Shown: positions 5,618 through 8,100 of the stretch, one piece after another
Position numbering within the stretch: the stretch's first letter is position 1
Layout: each line of letters starts with the position of its first letter
Source: an uncultured Ignavibacteria bacterium
GTDB taxonomy: Bacteria > Bacteroidota > Ignavibacteria > Kapaibacteriales > UBA2268
Reading direction: 5' to 3'
Length of the DNA stretch: 8,100 nucleotides
NCBI GenBank assembly: GCA_903911805.1
Contig: CAIWET010000478.1
Location: forward strand, 1 to 8,100
Notes under the pieces: generated by a model
What the model saw: the letters and a program-made list of their open reading frames with translations, nothing else
Databases searched by the model: none
What the model was told of the DNA's origin: nothing
Position numbers and translations under genes: made by a program

Positions 5618-6940
5618 ATGAATAGTAGATACCCTAAATATAAAAAAACTGGTCTTGACTGGCTTGAAGAAATTCCTGAAAATTGGGAAATACTACCCAA
5701 TAAAGCCCTTTTTAGTGAACGAAAAGAAAAGAACAATAACGATTATGAACTGCTATCAGTGACTCAGGATAGAGGAATAATTAAACAATCAGAGATTGAA
5801 TCAAAAAAAGACATTTCTAATGATGACAAATCAAATTACAAACTTGTCTTAAAGAATGATTTGGCTTATAATAAAATGAGAATGTGGCAGGGAGCAATTG
5901 GACACAGTCAATACTATGGTTTAGTTAGTCCAGCTTATGTTGTATTAAAACCAAAAGAAAATGTTTTTTCAAGATATTTCTATTATTTATTTAAATCAAA
6001 TAAATATCTTGTTCAAACTAATAAATTCTCTTATGGTCTTTGCGATGATATGAATAGTTTACGTTATGAAGATTTTAGAAATATGGTTACACCAGTTCCA
6101 CCATATCAAGAGCAAAAATTATTATCTTATATTATTGAATCAAAGATGATAAATATTGAAAAATATTTATCATCAAAGAAAAAGATTATTGATTTATTCA
6201 GAGAAAGAATAGGTTTACAAACTTTTGCTGGATTCCAGAGTAATAGTTTAATAAAATGTAATAATTGGTTAGAACAATTACCTTCAACTTGGAAAATTGA
6301 AAGGTCAAAGAGAATTTTCAATAATATTGTTGATAAAAATTATGCGAATGAGCAATTTTTAGCAGTAACTCAAGATAAAGGTGTTTTACCAAAAGATTTA
6401 TGCGACAACAATTATACTACAACTGCTGGGGATGGTACTAATCTATTAAGAGTAATTAGGAATGATTTTGTTATTAGTTTAAGGTCATTTCAAGGTGGTA
6501 TTGAACATTCAAATTATCAAGGATTAGTTAGCCCTGCATATACTGTTTTAAGATTAAAAAAAGATTATAATAATGAATTATTAACCTATTACTATAAATA
6601 TTTCTTAAAAACGCAAAAGTTTATTTCAATGTTAAACACTGTTATTACTGGCATAAGAGACGGTAAAAATATTAATTATAAAGATTTTCAAGATATTATT
6701 TTACCAATACCATCCGAAGAAGATTTAATAAAGTTTAAAGAACAATTCTTAATTTTTGAAAATTTAGTAACTATTTTTGAAAAAGAAAAAAAACTATTTA
6801 ATAAATTCTCAGCGGCTTTGATTAACGAAGTTGTAACTGGTCAAATTGATATAAGAAACATTGAGACAAAATATAATTCTAAAGATGAAGAGTTTCTTTA
6901 TAATAAGGTTGCTGAAGAATCTGTTGAATATAGTGATTAA
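5618..6940 (+). CDS. hsdS: Type I restriction-modification system specificity subunit (HsdS)
   Basis: This 440-residue subunit chooses the bipartite DNA target for HsdM. The N-terminus (YPKYKKTGLDWLEEIPENW) is the standard opening of HsdS and favours the ATG at 5618, preceded by GGAAAA, over a TTG at 5603. Two target-recognition domains are visible (about 10-165 and 215-375). Each is followed by a helical conserved region that serves as spacer and HsdM-binding arm (about 165-205 and 380-425). The second ends in ALINEVVTGQIDIRN, the usual HsdS C-terminal motif. The two halves are clearly homologous: VTQD at 48-51 and 250-253, and GLVSPAY at 101-107 and 302-308, an offset of 201-202 residues. 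It lies 15 bases after hsdM in the same operon. Its recognition sequence cannot be read from the protein. Confidence 0.94.
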   Translation: MNSRYPKYKKTGLDWLEEIPENWEILPNKALFSERKEKNNNDYELLSVTQDRGIIKQSEIESKKDISNDDKSNYKLVLKNDLAYNKMRMWQGAIGHSQYYGLVSPAYVVLKPKENVFSRYFYYLFKSNKYLVQTNKFSYGLCDDMNSLRYEDFRNMVTPVPPYQEQKLLSYIIESKMINIEKYLSSKKKIIDLFRERIGLQTFAGFQSNSLIKCNNWLEQLPSTWKIERSKRIFNNIVDKNYANEQFLAVTQDKGVLPKDLCDNNYTTTAGDGTNLLRVIRNDFVISLRSFQGGIEHSNYQGLVSPAYTVLRLKKDYNNELLTYYYKYFLKTQKFISMLNTVITGIRDGKNINYKDFQDIILPIPSEEDLIKFKEQFLIFENLVTIFEKEKKLFNKFSAALINEVVTGQIDIRNIETKYNSKDEEFLYNKVAEESVEYSD

Positions 6941-6977
6941 ATAAAAATGATTAATTAATAAAAATCGTTAATAAAGA

Positions 6978-8000
6978 ATGAAAGATATAGCATACATAAC
7001 AGGTTCAGTTTTAAAGTGGTCAAGAGAGACTGCCAAATTGAGTATTGATGATGTAGCAAGAACATTTAAAAAAGAGCCGAATGTTATTAATGCTTGGGAA
7101 AATGAAACTGAATTCCCTACTATTAAGCAGGCAGAAAAAATGTCTAATATGTATAAAAGACCTTTAGCAGTATTCTTTTTACCAGTCCCACCTAAAGATT
7201 TTGATACATTAAAAGATTTTCGAGGGCTGAATGAACAAAAAGACTATTCAAGAGCTTTAACTTTCTACATTCGTGAACTACAGCAAAAACAAGAGTGGTT
7301 AAGGGAACAATTAGAGTCAGACAGAGAAGATGAATTAGAATTTATTGGTAATTTCAATGTTAATTCTAAGGTAAGTGATATTGCTAATAATATCAAAGAT
7401 GTTATTGGTTTCAATAGTTCATCGGAGTTTGATAACCCATTGAAATCAATAATTGATTTAGTAGAAAAGAAAAGAATATTTGTGAGTTTATCAAGTAATG
7501 TCAATAGTCATTTACTTATAGACATTAATGAAGTACGTGGTTTTGCATTATTTAATAAGTTAGCACCATTTATTTTTATAAATACTGCGGATTCAAAAAA
7601 TGGTCAATTATTTACTTTAATGCACGAACTTGCACATCTTTGGCTATCTTCAAGTGGAGTTTCAAATCTTGAATTTAGAGAAATCATCAATACAAATTAT
7701 GACCCATTAGAATTGTTATGTAACGAAGTTGCTGCTGAAATTTTAATGCCTATTTCTTTACTATCTGAAATGTTTAAAAATAAAAATATTACTATAGATA
7801 ATATTACTGAAGTAGCTAAAATTATCAAGGTTAGTTCTTACGCATTAGCTGTCAGACTTTTTAAATTAAAAAAAATGAATTATGACACTTTTATACAAGC
7901 AAAAACAATCTTTGAAAAAAGATATATTGATTTTTTGAAAAGAGAAGAATCAAAAGTAAAGACTGGTACTCCAAGTCATTCTGACCTTTCCCCAGTTTAG
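6978..8000 (+). CDS. XRE-HTH / ImmA-IrrE family metallopeptidase, probably 3'-truncated by an IS
   Basis: The frame encodes 340 residues. The N-terminal helix-turn-helix (about 10-70; LKWSRETAKLSIDDVA, then NAWENETEFPT and RPLAVFFLP) is the XRE type found in COG2856 proteins. The C-terminal peptidase has the zinc motif HELAH (216-220) and the third-ligand motif NEVAAEILMP (249-258, Glu250), all intact. Such proteins act as repressor-cleaving regulators or as partners in toxin-antitoxin-like modules. In this position, 37 bases after hsdS, it probably controls the modification locus or belongs to a separate inserted module. The last five to six codons and the TAG lie within the terminal repeat of an IS3-family element starting near 7982. 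Family members are, from memory, often about 370-400 residues, with a further C-terminal segment. The true end is therefore probably lost, but the HTH and active site remain. The start is the ATG at 6978, with a weak AAAGA before it. Confidence 0.88.
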   Translation: MKDIAYITGSVLKWSRETAKLSIDDVARTFKKEPNVINAWENETEFPTIKQAEKMSNMYKRPLAVFFLPVPPKDFDTLKDFRGLNEQKDYSRALTFYIRELQQKQEWLREQLESDREDELEFIGNFNVNSKVSDIANNIKDVIGFNSSSEFDNPLKSIIDLVEKKRIFVSLSSNVNSHLLIDINEVRGFALFNKLAPFIFINTADSKNGQLFTLMHELAHLWLSSSGVSNLEFREIINTNYDPLELLCNEVAAEILMPISLLSEMFKNKNITIDNITEVAKIIKVSSYALAVRLFKLKKMNYDTFIQAKTIFEKRYIDFLKREESKVKTGTPSHSDLSPV

Positions 8001-8008
8001 TAGAGACA
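7982..8008. repeat. Putative terminal inverted repeat of the IS
   Basis: About 27 bases starting TGACCTTTCCCCAGTTTAG and ending near AGAGACA have the look of an IS3-family terminal repeat: a TGA tip, an internal CCCC and a GACA-like inner end. The stretch also supplies the last codons and the TAG (7998-8000) of the XRE-ImmA frame. The matching end of the IS is outside the window, so the length is a guess. Confidence 0.55.
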
Positions 8009-8019
8009 AAGATAAGTCA

Positions 8020-8100
8020 TTATATGTTATGTAAGATCTTCTTTTCATAATCAATAGGTGAATTATAATTTAAACTTGAATGCAACCTTTTTCTATTATA
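8020..8100 (-). CDS. IS3-family transposase OrfB, C-terminal fragment (5' part outside the window)
   Basis: The minus-strand frame is open from the window edge to TAA at 8020-8022. It encodes 26 residues beginning YNRKRLHSSLNYNSPIDYE. This matches the conserved C-terminal end of IS3-family integrase-type (DDE) transposases, YNxKRxHSxLxYxSPxxF/Y. The catalytic residues themselves are outside the window. The gene appears truncated only because the window ends. Its direction points the transposase toward the hsd operon, so it converges with the XRE-ImmA gene. Confidence 0.9.
   Translation of the reverse strand, partial: YNRKRLHSSLNYNSPIDYEKKILHNI

Larger units (their letters stand above)
7982..8100 (-). 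mobile_element. IS3-family insertion sequence, right end (continues beyond window)
   Basis: The element is read on the minus strand from the window edge. It comprises the C-terminus of an IS3-type transposase, about 38 non-coding bases and a terminal repeat whose tip begins TGACCTTTCCCCAG at 7982, in the 5'-TG style of IS3-family ends. Only one end is present, so neither the partner repeat nor a 3-4 base target duplication can be tested. The tip position is inferred to within a few bases. Confidence 0.75.

Noticed and set aside
7265..7504. 79-codon minus-strand ORF
   Set aside because: It is a shadow of the XRE-ImmA gene with no support of its own.

Overview
This is an AT-rich window with many AT-only intergenic stretches. 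It probably comes from the Bacteroidota or a close relative. The sequence support for that is a promoter-like pair with a TAnnTTTG -7 box upstream of the gene at 2462-2995, long A-tract/T-tract terminators, generally weak Shine-Dalgarno sites, and a DUF6876 gene of the kind I recall from Bacteroidota accessory DNA. The taxonomic call is an inference. The content is accessory: a site-specific recombinase, a cassette of tiny overlapping genes, a type I DNA modification locus and the end of an insertion sequence.

Left part (1-1560). Bases 1-360 hold no supported gene. They contain a GC-rich imperfect hairpin (49-92), a tandem ACTTTAG heptamer array (164-199) and repeated GAACTT words. A strong symmetrical terminator (361-398) ends a minus-strand serine recombinase (433-1068). 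Upstream of the recombinase is about 490 bases without a confident gene, dominated by a near-perfect 20/21-base inverted repeat (1351-1370 / 1430-1450).

Middle part (1560-3095, minus strand). Four very small genes overlap in series, reading leftward: a 31-residue single-span membrane peptide (2391-2296), a 65-residue unknown (2303-2106), a 67-residue Cys4 protein (2113-1910) and a DUF6876 protein (1913-1560). The overlaps are 8, 8 and 4 bases, and three of the four have a clear Shine-Dalgarno site, so this is one translationally coupled unit. Upstream of it, across an intrinsic terminator (2423-2454), lies an unknown 177-residue acidic/helical protein (2462-2995) with its own promoter.

Right part (3500-8100, plus strand). 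hsdM, hsdS and a gene for an XRE-HTH/ImmA-type metallopeptidase form one operon. HsdM methylates adenine at a site chosen by the two target-recognition domains of HsdS. The XRE-ImmA protein is a plausible regulator of the locus or the antitoxin-like half of another module. No hsdR is present. Instead, the XRE-ImmA reading frame runs into the terminal inverted repeat of an IS3-family element at about 7982, whose transposase C-terminus is read on the minus strand from the window edge. The stop codon of the XRE-ImmA frame lies inside the IS repeat, so the gene is most likely 3'-truncated by insertion and cut off from whatever followed it (hsdR or a toxin gene).

No CRISPR array, tRNA or rRNA was seen. 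The strongest observations are the IS truncation, the previously hidden 31-residue membrane ORF heading the coupled cassette, the duplicated recognition domains of HsdS and the inverted repeat upstream of the recombinase.
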